From assembly GCA_003577165.1 (NCBI GenBank), contig QEUM01000004.1, forward strand, positions 124,001 through 188,000: DNA of 64,000 bases. Direction: 5' to 3'. The translations under genes and the position numbers were made by a program. Below are positions 8,916-17,104 of this stretch, piece by piece; position 1 is the stretch's first letter, and each line of letters starts with the position of its first letter. The stretch is from Armatimonadota bacterium (GTDB lineage: Bacteria > Armatimonadota > Fimbriimonadia > Fimbriimonadales > ATM1). The notes beneath the pieces were generated by a model. The model did not search any database. It was not told where the DNA came from and was given only the letters and a program-made list of their open reading frames with translations.

Positions 8916-10272
8916 TGGCGGTTTCGCCTTCTTCCATCAAGGTTGCGACGTAGGTCGTGTCCACGTCTCCCGCGCGGTACTTCGCGTCATCGAGAAGCCG
9001 GATGAGGAAGGGGATGTTGGTTTTGATTCCGCCAACTTTGAATTCGCGGAGCGCGGAACTCATGCGTCGGATGGCTTCGGACCTGTCGTCTGCCGTGACG
9101 ATGAGTTTCGCGATCATGGGATCGTAGAAAGGCGTGATCGAGAAGCCTTCGTAGACGTGGGTTTCAAGCCGAACGTCATCGCCGTCGGGGGGAGTCCACT
9201 GCGTGATGGTTCCGCAACTGGGCGCGAACTTCCGTTCGGGGTCTTGCGCGGTGATGCGGGCCTCAATGCTGTGGCCTTGCCAGGTGATGTCATGCTGTGC
9301 GAAGGGGAGTTCCTCTCCTGCGGCGATCTTCAACTGGGTCTTTACGATGTCGACGCCGGTGACTTCCTCGGTGACGGGGTGTTCGACCTGCAGGCGAGTG
9401 TTCATCTCGATGAAGTAGAAGTCGCCGCTCTTGTCCATGAGGAATTCGATGGTGCCGGCGTTTTGGTAGCCGACCGATTTTGCGAGCGCGACGGCTGCGG
9501 ATCCCATTTGGTCGCGCACCTCTTCGGTGAGCATCGCAAAGGGCGCCTCTTCGATCATCTTCTGGTGTCGGAGGTTCTGCACGGAACATTCGCGTTCCCC
9601 GAGGTGGACGCAGTTGCCATATGCGTCGGCAATGATTTGGACCTCGACGTGTCGCGGCCCGACGATCATCTTCTCGAGGTAGACCTGGCCGTTTCCGAAT
9701 GCTGCATCGGCTTCGATCTGCGCTGCAGTGAGTTGGTTCTCGAGTTCGTCGGGAGATTCGACGCGGCGAATGCCGCGTCCGCCACCGCCCGCGGAGGCTT
9801 TCACGAGGAGGGGGAAGCCGATCGTTTCGGCGAGTTCCGCGGCGTCTTCGAGGCTTTCGATCGGGCCGTCGGTTCCAGGAACGACGGGGCAGCCGGCTCG
9901 CTTCGCCGCATCGCGCGCTGCCGACTTGTCGCCCATTTGCGTTATGGCTTCCACAGGCGGGCCGATGAATTTGATGCCGAGGGTTTGGAGGGCGTCTGCG
10001 AATTGGGCCTGCTCGCTGAAGTATCCGTATCCGGGATGCACGGCCTCGGCGCCGGACACGATTGCGGCCATCAGGACGTTGGGCATGTTGAGGTACGAGT
10101 CGGCGTTGGGGCCCGCGCCGATGCAGACGGCGTGGTCGGCCATCTTCACATGTAGGCTGTCTTTGTCGGGCTCGCTATAGACGGCGACGGCCTGCACTCC
10201 GAGCTCATGACATGCGCGGATTATTCTGCAGGCGATTTCGCCCCTGTTGGCAATCAGAACCTTCTTGAACAT
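8908..10272 (-). CDS. accC: Acetyl-CoA carboxylase, biotin carboxylase subunit
   Basis: 454 residues, normal for AccC. The order is an N-terminal Rossmann-like domain (ANRGEIACRIIRACHELGV), an ATP-grasp domain with the glycine loop SAGGGGRGIR, the catalytic stretch EMNTRLQVEHPVTEEVTG, and the C-terminal biotin-carboxylase domain. It carboxylates the biotin on BCCP with bicarbonate and ATP, the first step of malonyl-CoA synthesis. Its ATG follows directly after the stop of the pilin-like gene. The BCCP-like gene in the same operon lacks the biotinyl lysine, so the true carrier is probably encoded elsewhere. Confidence 0.96.
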   Translation of the reverse strand: MFKKVLIANRGEIACRIIRACHELGVQAVAVYSEPDKDSLHVKMADHAVCIGAGPNADSYLNMPNVLMAAIVSGAEAVHPGYGYFSEQAQFADALQTLGIKFIGPPVEAITQMGDKSAARDAAKRAGCPVVPGTDGPIESLEDAAELAETIGFPLLVKASAGGGGRGIRRVESPDELENQLTAAQIEADAAFGNGQVYLEKMIVGPRHVEVQIIADAYGNCVHLGERECSVQNLRHQKMIEEAPFAMLTEEVRDQMGSAAVALAKSVGYQNAGTIEFLMDKSGDFYFIEMNTRLQVEHPVTEEVTGVDIVKTQLKIAAGEELPFAQHDITWQGHSIEARITAQDPERKFAPSCGTITQWTPPDGDDVRLETHVYEGFSITPFYDPMIAKLIVTADDRSEAIRRMSSALREFKVGGIKTNIPFLIRLLDDAKYRAGDVDTTYVATLMEEGETANV

Positions 10273-10668
10273 TCAGTAACGTTCGTGACCCGGATGGGTG
10301 CAGGTTACCGCCAACCGAGGGTCCGGTTCGTTGGGATTGAAGCGATAGGGTTCTTGTCCGATGGGGCAGCGCAGCGTGCTGGGAGGAAACCCGATTTGGT
10401 CGAGCGAGGTCGGCTGTTCGTCTTCGAGGCCGAAGGAGGAGATCGCGGCTCGGACTTGCCCGAGTTGGACTTGGCACTCATGATCGCGCGCCTTGGCCGC
10501 CGACCTTCCGATGATGGTCGCGCCCTCGCCGTCCGGTCTCGATTTGACGGCCTCGGATCCTGACGCTGAGAAGTAGTTCAGGCCGCCGACGTAGACCACG
10601 CAGGCGAGCACTGCGATGACGGCCATCGTCACGAGGGTTCCAACGAGCGAGAAGGCGTGAGTGCGCAT
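10273..10668 (-). CDS. Small prepilin-like protein inside the acc operon
   Basis: 131 residues. A five-residue leader is followed by FSLVGTLVTMAVIAVLACVV, a class III-like prepilin transmembrane helix. It then has a soluble domain with paired cysteines (CQVQ, RCPIG, TCTHP). In a normal type IV pilin or pseudopilin the residue before cleavage is Gly and position +5 is Glu. Here they are Ala and Gly, so PilD-type processing and pilus assembly are doubtful. It sits 3 bp after the BCCP-like gene and abuts accC. It could be a single-pass membrane protein only loosely related to pilins. The role is unknown. Confidence 0.7.
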   Translation of the reverse strand: MRTHAFSLVGTLVTMAVIAVLACVVYVGGLNYFSASGSEAVKSRPDGEGATIIGRSAAKARDHECQVQLGQVRAAISSFGLEDEQPTSLDQIGFPPSTLRCPIGQEPYRFNPNEPDPRLAVTCTHPGHERY

Positions 10669-10671
10669 CGT

Positions 10672-11064
10672 TTACTTGACGGCGAGGGTGGCGATCTTCG
10701 TGCCGTATTCGACGACGTCGCCCTCCTCGACATAGAACTGCTCGATGATGCCAGACGCTCCGGCGAGGACTTCATGCGGCAGTCCGAGTTGTTCGACGAT
10801 GCCGAGGACGGTGTCGGGACTGACGGGTTCTCCGGGCCGAGGGCCGTCGGCGGCGGCGCGGAAGAAGCCCACGAGGTCGCTGCGAACGTCTTTCGATGTT
10901 GGGCCGGATGATTTCGCCTTTGCGGCGCCGGGCGCTGATGCCGTATCGAGGGGCAGTTCGATGACGACTCTGGTTTCTCCGTCGGTGATGTCGAGTCGCG
11001 AGATGCGCGCGCGCCGCGCCGCTTCGACCAGTTGACCGATGTGCTCCGCCGACGCGAGTTTCAT
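10672..11064 (-). CDS. BCCP-like biotinyl-domain protein lacking the biotinylation lysine
   Basis: 130 residues with the AccB layout: an N-terminal helix (residues 1-20), strands, an Ala/Pro-rich linker (~40-60) and a C-terminal biotinyl-like hammerhead (75-130). The canonical EAMKM motif is replaced by E91 Q92 L93 G94 L95, so the residue that should be the biotinylated lysine is glycine. The following PHEVLAGASGIIEQFYVEEG aligns well with normal BCCP, and the reading frame is clean, so this is not a frameshift artefact. Position between efp and accC matches accB. The protein cannot carry biotin at the usual site. It could be structural, or a paralogue. The start overlaps the upstream stop as ATGA. 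Confidence 0.85.
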   Translation of the reverse strand: MKLASAEHIGQLVEAARRARISRLDITDGETRVVIELPLDTASAPGAAKAKSSGPTSKDVRSDLVGFFRAAADGPRPGEPVSPDTVLGIVEQLGLPHEVLAGASGIIEQFYVEEGDVVEYGTKIATLAVK

Positions 11065-12191
11065 ACCTTCAATTTGAAGATAGCGAATTCGACGATTTTC
11101 ATGAGCTGCGCGAGCACGAACAGTGTGAGCAGGATCAGAACGAACTCTTCAAGGAAGCCCGGTGCAGTTCCCTTTTCGATGAGACGCGTGTACGCTTCGC
11201 CTTGGCTTGTGTAACTCACTTTCTGCATCGAGGTCTCGACATTGCCGAGCATCATCTGCGTTTTGGTGAGCAGCTCCGGTCGAAAGCCGAAGTAGATGAG
11301 TCCTACTGCAACGAAGGCGGTCGGCACTGCGAGGCGATACTTGTGCCGTTGGTGTTCGTTGTAGATGACGCACTGTCGGCAGCGTTCCGCTTTCTGCTGC
11401 GGCGTCCATGCTCGGTTGTACGGGATCAGGCGGGCGGCCGCGACCGTGTCCTTCGGAATGATGTTCCCTTCCATCGCTCCGCGGATGACTTCTTCTTCGC
11501 ACATACACCCGACGCGTTCGCGCCAGCAGGTTCGGCGCGAGTGGAAGATGGGGCACTTTTCCCGCACGAACTTGCGGCAGTAGGGCAACTGCCAACATTT
11601 GCCCATGAAGACGTTTCGGATCTCTTCGACTTCGCGAACTCCGACGCCGTATTTCATGAGGTCGCCCTTGGCGCCGAAGAGAGTCCTCGTTCTGATTCGA
11701 ACCCAGAGGTCTATGGCTTGTAGGACGATTGCGTAGAAGCCAAGCAGAAGGCCGCCGAACGAAAGGCTGCCGAGGGATTGTTCGACCAACGCCTTCGCTG
11801 TTCCGCCGGGCGTGATCTGCAGCAAGAACGGAACCCATTGCGGAGCGAAGTAGAAGAGGAGAGCGGTGAGGAAGAGAGTGACGCCGAGGGCGATGTCTCC
11901 CCAGAAGTTGACCGTCATTCCGATGCCGAAGACCAGGAGGCCGATGACGAAGATGTATTTGAAGATGTCGATGGTGCCAGACGCGTCGGCCATCACTTTG
12001 GGAACGTCGCCGCCGACCGTACTGAAGGCAAAGTTATTGAAGTGGAAACTGTAATAGATCAGGAAGGCTGCGCCTGCGAGGGCTGCGATGGACCCTGCTA
12101 CGAGGCACTTGCTACCGAGCCATTCGAGGACAGTCCCGATGTAATCGGTTTCATAACGAATTCGGCTACCGCCAGGCTGGTTCTGAGCCAT
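11061..12191 (-). CDS. Polytopic membrane protein with an eight-cysteine cytoplasmic-type domain
   Basis: 376 residues. Membrane segments are predicted near 28-48, 77-95, 100-125 and 143-163, followed by a charged hydrophilic domain (165-285), one more segment (~288-302) and a C-terminal segment (~348-370). The hydrophilic domain carries Cys at 199, 205, 213, 222, 229, 231, 271 and 274, including CMC and CRQC, consistent with a metal site or iron-sulfur cluster. I do not recognise a named family. It lies 3 bp after efp and overlaps the BCCP-like gene by 4 bp, so it is firmly part of this operon. Function unknown. Confidence 0.85.
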   Translation of the reverse strand: MAQNQPGGSRIRYETDYIGTVLEWLGSKCLVAGSIAALAGAAFLIYYSFHFNNFAFSTVGGDVPKVMADASGTIDIFKYIFVIGLLVFGIGMTVNFWGDIALGVTLFLTALLFYFAPQWVPFLLQITPGGTAKALVEQSLGSLSFGGLLLGFYAIVLQAIDLWVRIRTRTLFGAKGDLMKYGVGVREVEEIRNVFMGKCWQLPYCRKFVREKCPIFHSRRTCWRERVGCMCEEEVIRGAMEGNIIPKDTVAAARLIPYNRAWTPQQKAERCRQCVIYNEHQRHKYRLAVPTAFVAVGLIYFGFRPELLTKTQMMLGNVETSMQKVSYTSQGEAYTRLIEKGTAPGFLEEFVLILLTLFVLAQLMKIVEFAIFKLKV

Positions 12192-12194
12192 GCT

Positions 12195-12767
12195 CTACTC
12201 CGCTGATTTGACGCGCTCCAAGTAGGTGTCGGTTCGAGTATCGACCTTGAGGAGGTCGCCGACTCCGATGTGGAAGGGCACGGCGACGACCGCGCCGCCC
12301 TCGAGGGTCGCGGGTTTGCTGCCCCCGCTCACTGTGTCGCCTTTGAACGCCGGGTCGGTTTCGACGACCCTGAGTTCGACGAAGTTCGGGACTTCGAGCG
12401 CGACCACGTTTCCATCTACGGTGACGGCCGACACTTCCATTCCCTCGATGAGGTACTTGGCTCCGCCTCCGAACATCTCCTTCGAGTAGGCGACTTGATC
12501 GTAGTCGTCGAGGTCCATGAGGGTGACCTCATCGCCCTGGGCGTAGAGGAACTGCATCTTCTTCCGCTCCACGTAGGCGGGCTCGATCCGCTCTCCGGCT
12601 CGGAAGGTCTTCTCGATGTTCTGTCCGGTCTTGAGTTTGCGCAGCTTGGTGCGAACGAAGGCGCCGCCCTTGCCGGGCTTGACATGCTGGAACTCGACGA
12701 CGGTGAAGACCTCGCCGTCGAGATAGATGCTCATTCCTGTCTTGAAGTCGCTGGTGTCGATGGCCAA
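12195..12767 (-). CDS. efp: Translation elongation factor P
   Basis: 190 residues in the three-domain EF-P layout. The N-terminal KOW-like domain has the loop HVKPGKGGAFVRTKLR, whose Lys after PG is the usual modification position. The C-terminal OB domain ends TDTYLERV. EF-P relieves ribosome stalling at polyproline. The start is TTG at 12767 with GGAG six bases upstream. It heads the operon running into accC, nusB and folD. Confidence 0.95.
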   Translation of the reverse strand: MAIDTSDFKTGMSIYLDGEVFTVVEFQHVKPGKGGAFVRTKLRKLKTGQNIEKTFRAGERIEPAYVERKKMQFLYAQGDEVTLMDLDDYDQVAYSKEMFGGGAKYLIEGMEVSAVTVDGNVVALEVPNFVELRVVETDPAFKGDTVSGGSKPATLEGGAVVAVPFHIGVGDLLKVDTRTDTYLERVKSAE

Positions 12768-12799
12768 GATGTGCTCCGAAGGGGACGAAATCGGGCGAA

Positions 12800-12808
12800 A
12801 GTATAGCA
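12800..12808 (-). promoter_or_regulatory. Extended -10 promoter element upstream of efp
   Basis: The minus strand reads TGCTATACT, an extended -10 box, about 33 nt before the efp start codon. No clear -35 is seen. The leader would contain the GGAG ribosome site. Confidence 0.5.
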
Positions 12809-12827
12809 GTAAGGGGGTCCGGGCAGG

Positions 12828-14255
12828 CTAAACGTTCATGACGGTGAGGAGGGCGATGACCCCGTTGTTGAGCGCGTGCATGACGATGGGGGCGAGGAGG
12901 CCGCGAGTCTGATGGACGAGCAGGCAGGCCGATGCTCCGATCCAGGCGAGGGCGAGGAGCGCGACGCCACCCTGGGGGTGAATTGCGGCAAAGAGGACGC
13001 CGTTCAGGATCACGGCAAGGGTCACGCTCCGTAGGCGAAGAAGAAGCCCCTGGAATAGGGCGCCTCGGAAGATGATCTCCTCAACTAGTGGGGCGAGGAG
13101 AACCGCCCCGAGCAGGGCCGGCAGGACGGTTGAGGGGTCCTCGAATTGCCGGGCTGCCGGATGCTCCGCCGAGGGGATCCAGCGGCTGACGATCGCGCCC
13201 AGAAAGAGCGCAAACAGGAGGATGGGAACGTTTGCCACCCACATGGCTACACCCCAGGCGACATCCTGCTTCCACCAGTCGAACCGCAGGCCGAGGCGCG
13301 AGAGCGAGACTCGAACGCCGAGCCTCGGGATCGGGATGAAGTAGAGGGCGAAGAGCGCGGTCACAGTGAAGTAGGCCACTTGAGCCCACGGAGAGGAAGT
13401 GGGGCCGAAGAAGCCCGCAAGGAGGATGGGGATGGCGAGTTGACCCACTGCGATGACCACCAAGACCGCGGCGCCCAAGTTGTCGGCGACGGCTGGTCCC
13501 GCGCCGGAGAGCGGGGATCCGAGGGGGCGCAACTTGCCCATAAGGCGGGCGATCGCATAGGCGGCCCAAAGACAGCAGCCGAGGAAGGCGGCGAGCAGAA
13601 CGGCGACGTTCGCCCCTTGCATCTTCGACGCAGCCGCTTTGTCGTCGCCGCGCGCCCGTTCGATCGCAATCGAGTAGGGGAATCTGCCGCCCGTGATGCT
13701 CTCGATCGCGGTGGCGAGCCTCTTCTTCGTCGCTGCGTTAGGTTGGCCTGTGTAGAGTTCCTCGAGGTACGCATTCAGCCGGGTTCTCTGTTTCCGGGAT
13801 TCTTCTTTCGCCGAGGACGTGTCTTCAGGTGTTTCGACGATGTCGTCGGTGTATGCGTTTAGTTCGGAGAGGACAGGGGGCGGGGGTTCGGAGAGTTCTT
13901 GCGACAGGATCAGTTTCATGCGCGCGCGTATGCCCCCCCCGCCGCGCGTTCGAAGGGGGAGGGAGTTGAGGTCCGCGATGGTCTCTCGCAGGACCTCGTC
14001 CTTCTGCTTCGCGTCGCCCGTCGCTCTGGCGATTTCGTATCGCAGTTCTGCGCTCTCGACCGTTCGCTGAAGCAGGGACTGGTCCTTCGATGCTCCGCGC
14101 GGGTTTGCGATCGCGAAAAACTGGAACGAGATGAGAAGGAGAAAAAACGCGGCAACGAAAAGCCAAATCATGGGTGCGCCGCGGAGCGGTCGCATGGGTG
14201 GACCGATGATGGGAGGGGGGACTACCGGATGTCCAGCGCTTTCTTGTTCCGTCAT
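12828..14255 (-). CDS. CPBP family intramembrane glutamic protease
   Basis: 475 residues. An N-terminal single membrane helix (~28-48) is followed by a long helical region (50-200), then a polytopic domain. The catalytic signature LVEEIIFRGALFQG (EExxxR type) lies near residue 390, followed by AIHPQGG and MHALNN, which supply the conserved His motifs of the CPBP/Abi (CAAX-like) family. Such proteases cut in the membrane and act in peptide maturation, but no substrate can be named. The start overlaps the stop of the DUF6785 gene as ATGA, so the two are translationally coupled. Confidence 0.85.
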   Translation of the reverse strand: MTEQESAGHPVVPPPIIGPPMRPLRGAPMIWLFVAAFFLLLISFQFFAIANPRGASKDQSLLQRTVESAELRYEIARATGDAKQKDEVLRETIADLNSLPLRTRGGGGIRARMKLILSQELSEPPPPVLSELNAYTDDIVETPEDTSSAKEESRKQRTRLNAYLEELYTGQPNAATKKRLATAIESITGGRFPYSIAIERARGDDKAAASKMQGANVAVLLAAFLGCCLWAAYAIARLMGKLRPLGSPLSGAGPAVADNLGAAVLVVIAVGQLAIPILLAGFFGPTSSPWAQVAYFTVTALFALYFIPIPRLGVRVSLSRLGLRFDWWKQDVAWGVAMWVANVPILLFALFLGAIVSRWIPSAEHPAARQFEDPSTVLPALLGAVLLAPLVEEIIFRGALFQGLLLRLRSVTLAVILNGVLFAAIHPQGGVALLALAWIGASACLLVHQTRGLLAPIVMHALNNGVIALLTVMNV

Positions 14256-16213
14256 TGTTCCCCGACTCCGCGCTCGTTGAAGCCAACGGTGTAAGTGCTC
14301 TGCCGCGTGACTATCGCCATCGTCGCCCAGATCAATTCAGCGGAGTATTCCGCAATGAGGATTCCGAATGCGACGTTTCGGAGTTGTTTGTAGCCCTTGA
14401 GCCCGTAGTAGCGTTGAACGAGGGTCTTCACGAACAGCGCGATGACGAGGCCGAACCAATAGTAGTCCACTCCGAAGTTGAGGCTGAGCGCGTAGCCGAC
14501 GGGGTGCAAGGTAAATCCTGGAAAGCGAAATCGCAGAACGTCGAGGACGGTGACGACGCAGAAACCCAGGAAGACCATTGACATACCGGTGAAGTTAGGG
14601 CCGGCGTTGCTCTCCTTCACACCGCGAACGATGGCGACCGGATCCCCCCACCCGGCCTCCGCGCCCCGTACGTATCCTCGTTGAATCATGAAGATCGCGC
14701 CGAGAAACGCGCCGATAAAGAGCGCGGCGGAAAGCAGGCCGAATACTGCGCCTTGATGGAGCCTCTGCGTGTCGGCGAGCTTCATCGCCTCGAGTTGCAC
14801 CGGCATTGGGTGTGAGCGGGAGAGTCGGTTGATTCCGAGAAAGACCGTCCCGAGCAGAGTCGAGGCCTTTTCGGGGATGTTCGACGTGCCGTAGAAGTTC
14901 ATGAGGAGCTGATTGGGCCCAAAGAACGCGAATTCGTGCGTAGGGGGGCCAAGCTGCGCCCTCATGCGAGAGACGACGATGCTGAAAGCGAAGAAGACCA
15001 GGATGTAAGGAATGAGAACGACGATGGGCAGGCCGGTCGCAGATAGGAAGTAGAGAACGCCAGCGACGCATACGCACAGCAGGAGGAACGACCAGCGATG
15101 CGGGAGGCCTCCGTCTCGTGCGCGGACGCCGGAGCGAATCTCTCCCCAAACCTCACGGAGGTAAGAGCGGGAGACCCACATCGCTGTGGCGAAGAGGCCG
15201 ATGACCGCCCCCCATGTCTGTTCGGTGAAGTAGGGCTTTTCGGGGATGAGGAAGCCGCCTCCAAATGAGCCGTGTTCCAGGCCGTAGTAGGCCACGACGA
15301 CAAGTATCAGTTTGCGGACGATGAAGAAGAAGATGACGGAGAAGAGGAGATCGCTCGGCATGAAGAGTCCGAGCGCGGCGAGGAACGGATAGAGGGAGAG
15401 AGGCGTGAAGCCGATCGAGTTCCATGGCTGTTCGGGTACGAAGTCTCCGAGGTCCACCCAAATCTTCACCGGAACGGAAGGCAGGTTTGGGAACAGGTAG
15501 TTGAGTCCGTTGAGGATGTCGATGGAGAACATGATCGCAAAGGCGATCCACATGGCTCGGTTCTTCCACAGTGGCCCGCGACCGTCTTCCTCGACCATCG
15601 CGAGCGGGAGTTGGATGATCGGATAACTGAGCCGCTCCCTTCGCAGCCACGCATCGCGCATGAGGCTGTTGATGCAAAGGAGCGCGACGGTGATCATTCC
15701 GTACAGGAGCGTCCACATCGCGACTTTTGGCAGCCAGATGTCGAGGCGGGACAGGAAGTAGGTTCGGCTTTGCCCGCCCGCCACGTAGTCGCGCACGAGA
15801 TCGGGATCCTTGAAATAGAACTGCTCGGGGACGTACTTCAGGATGACGTCTTTGTAGAGCGGCTCACGTTCTTGGTAGCCTGCGAATACGTGGACGTATT
15901 GCATGTTGAGAAACGTCCACTCCGCCGAAATCGCGGAAGCGACGCTTGCGATTCCGAACGCGATGATGAGGTCTGCAGTTGTGAGTGCGAGGCGAGGCGC
16001 GAAGCGGTGCAGGAGCGCGTTGCACGCGACCAGCGCGATGAGCGCGGCCATCGTGCTGAAGAGAAGCGAGTAAAGGGTGTCGACGGGCTGCCAGGCGTTC
16101 CAATAGCAGACCGGCACGGACAAACCGAATCCCCAGAGGACTGCCCGAATGCGGACCGCGCGTGGCTTGGCGTCGAGTGCGTCTGGGGAGCCAGGCTCGG
16201 CCGCGTGCGCCAT
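14252..16213 (-). CDS. Large polytopic membrane protein, DUF6785/DUF6784 type
   Basis: 653 residues from ATG 16213. An upstream in-frame TTG would add only four residues. There are about 14 hydrophobic segments. The sequence style (ISAEWTFLNMQYVHVFAGYQ, LRRERLSYPIIQLPLAM, SHPMPVQLEAMKLA) is that of the DUF6785 proteins found in Armatimonadota, Planctomycetota and Verrucomicrobiota. Function is unknown. It is coupled by a 4-bp overlap to the CPBP protease downstream and divergent from the PhyH-like gene. Confidence 0.75.
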   Translation of the reverse strand: MAHAAEPGSPDALDAKPRAVRIRAVLWGFGLSVPVCYWNAWQPVDTLYSLLFSTMAALIALVACNALLHRFAPRLALTTADLIIAFGIASVASAISAEWTFLNMQYVHVFAGYQEREPLYKDVILKYVPEQFYFKDPDLVRDYVAGGQSRTYFLSRLDIWLPKVAMWTLLYGMITVALLCINSLMRDAWLRRERLSYPIIQLPLAMVEEDGRGPLWKNRAMWIAFAIMFSIDILNGLNYLFPNLPSVPVKIWVDLGDFVPEQPWNSIGFTPLSLYPFLAALGLFMPSDLLFSVIFFFIVRKLILVVVAYYGLEHGSFGGGFLIPEKPYFTEQTWGAVIGLFATAMWVSRSYLREVWGEIRSGVRARDGGLPHRWSFLLLCVCVAGVLYFLSATGLPIVVLIPYILVFFAFSIVVSRMRAQLGPPTHEFAFFGPNQLLMNFYGTSNIPEKASTLLGTVFLGINRLSRSHPMPVQLEAMKLADTQRLHQGAVFGLLSAALFIGAFLGAIFMIQRGYVRGAEAGWGDPVAIVRGVKESNAGPNFTGMSMVFLGFCVVTVLDVLRFRFPGFTLHPVGYALSLNFGVDYYWFGLVIALFVKTLVQRYYGLKGYKQLRNVAFGILIAEYSAELIWATMAIVTRQSTYTVGFNERGVGEQ

Positions 16214-16261
16214 GGTCGGAGACAATTTCTCATCTCAGCGGCGAATTCCTTCCGTCTCGGA

Positions 16262-16267
16262 TACAAT
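16262..16267 (+). promoter_or_regulatory. -10 box giving a leaderless PhyH-like mRNA
   Basis: TACAAT ends six bases before the ATG at 16274. A transcript starting the usual 6-7 nt after a -10 box would begin at or next to the A of the start codon, and no ribosome site is present. Confidence 0.55.
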
Positions 16268-16273
16268 TCGGGC

Positions 16274-17098
16274 ATGGGGCAGCGCCTATCCCCGTCGGAG
16301 GTCGAGTTCTATCATGAGCACGGATACCTTGCGCTGCCGAAGGCGATACCGGACGAAGACGTCGAAGTCCTTCGTCGCGAGACGACTGAGATCTTCCGGG
16401 GAAAGTACGCGGTCGAGGGCATCGTGCCGCTCAGCGAATCCGCGACCGAGGACGAGTGCCTGGGCGAATACCTTTGCATCCATCAACCGCACAAACTGAG
16501 CGCGGTCATGGAGGGTTTCCTTGCGCATCCAGGAATCGTTGGGGCCTTGAGTGACTTGATCGGTCCCAACGTGAAGTGCATGCAGAGCATGCTGTTCGTC
16601 AAGCCGCCAGGCTTTCCGGGGCAGGCGTGGCATCAGGACGAGAGATACATCCCAACGGAGGATCGAAGCCTCACAGGCGCGTGGGTGGCGATTGACGACG
16701 CGACGGTAGAGAACGGATGCCTTTGGGTGGTGCCGGGAAGCCACCGCGACGCCCTTCACGAGACGGGCAGCCAGCCCGACAATGACGAATACGACGGCAT
16801 CGGCGAGATCGCACTCGACGTCCCTACCGGTAGGGCGATCCCGCTTGAGATCGAGAAGGGAGGCGTGCTGTTCTTCAACGGTTTTCTTCTCCACGAATCG
16901 AGGCGCAACCGATCCACGCGATATCGGCGATCTTTGGTGAACCATTACATGAGCGGGGAGTCGAGGCTAAGTTGGTGTGGTTATGACGACTTTCCGGATG
17001 TGAAGATCGTGCTCGGCGTCGATCCACATCCGGAACGAGGCTTTGCGGACCTGTCGAAGCCCTGGCTCAGGCCCGCGGGCGCGGTTCGACATCAGTGA
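16274..17098 (+). CDS. Phytanoyl-CoA dioxygenase (PhyH) family protein
   Basis: 274 residues in the Fe(II)/2-oxoglutarate dioxygenase fold. The metal site reads AWHQDERYIP (HxD), with the distal His in GFLLHESRRNRS followed by Arg residues for 2-oxoglutarate. GSHRDALHE is the typical PhyH stretch between them. The family hydroxylates varied small molecules. The substrate is unknown. It lies 6 bp before gmd and probably heads the GDP-fucose operon. The start was chosen because the TACAAT box directly precedes it. Confidence 0.88.
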   Translation: MGQRLSPSEVEFYHEHGYLALPKAIPDEDVEVLRRETTEIFRGKYAVEGIVPLSESATEDECLGEYLCIHQPHKLSAVMEGFLAHPGIVGALSDLIGPNVKCMQSMLFVKPPGFPGQAWHQDERYIPTEDRSLTGAWVAIDDATVENGCLWVVPGSHRDALHETGSQPDNDEYDGIGEIALDVPTGRAIPLEIEKGGVLFFNGFLLHESRRNRSTRYRRSLVNHYMSGESRLSWCGYDDFPDVKIVLGVDPHPERGFADLSKPWLRPAGAVRHQ

Positions 17099-17104
17099 GG
17101 AGTT

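Noticed and set aside
8875-10155. A 426-codon open frame antisense to accC
   Set aside because: Shadow of accC with unlikely composition; accC motifs are complete on the other strand.
10672-11064. Sequencing frameshift as the cause of the missing biotin lysine
   Set aside because: The residues on both sides stay in one frame and align with BCCP, so only substitutions explain it.
15272-16273. Long N-terminal extension of the PhyH-like protein
   Set aside because: The extension is antisense to the DUF6785 gene and a -10 box lies just before the ATG at 16274.
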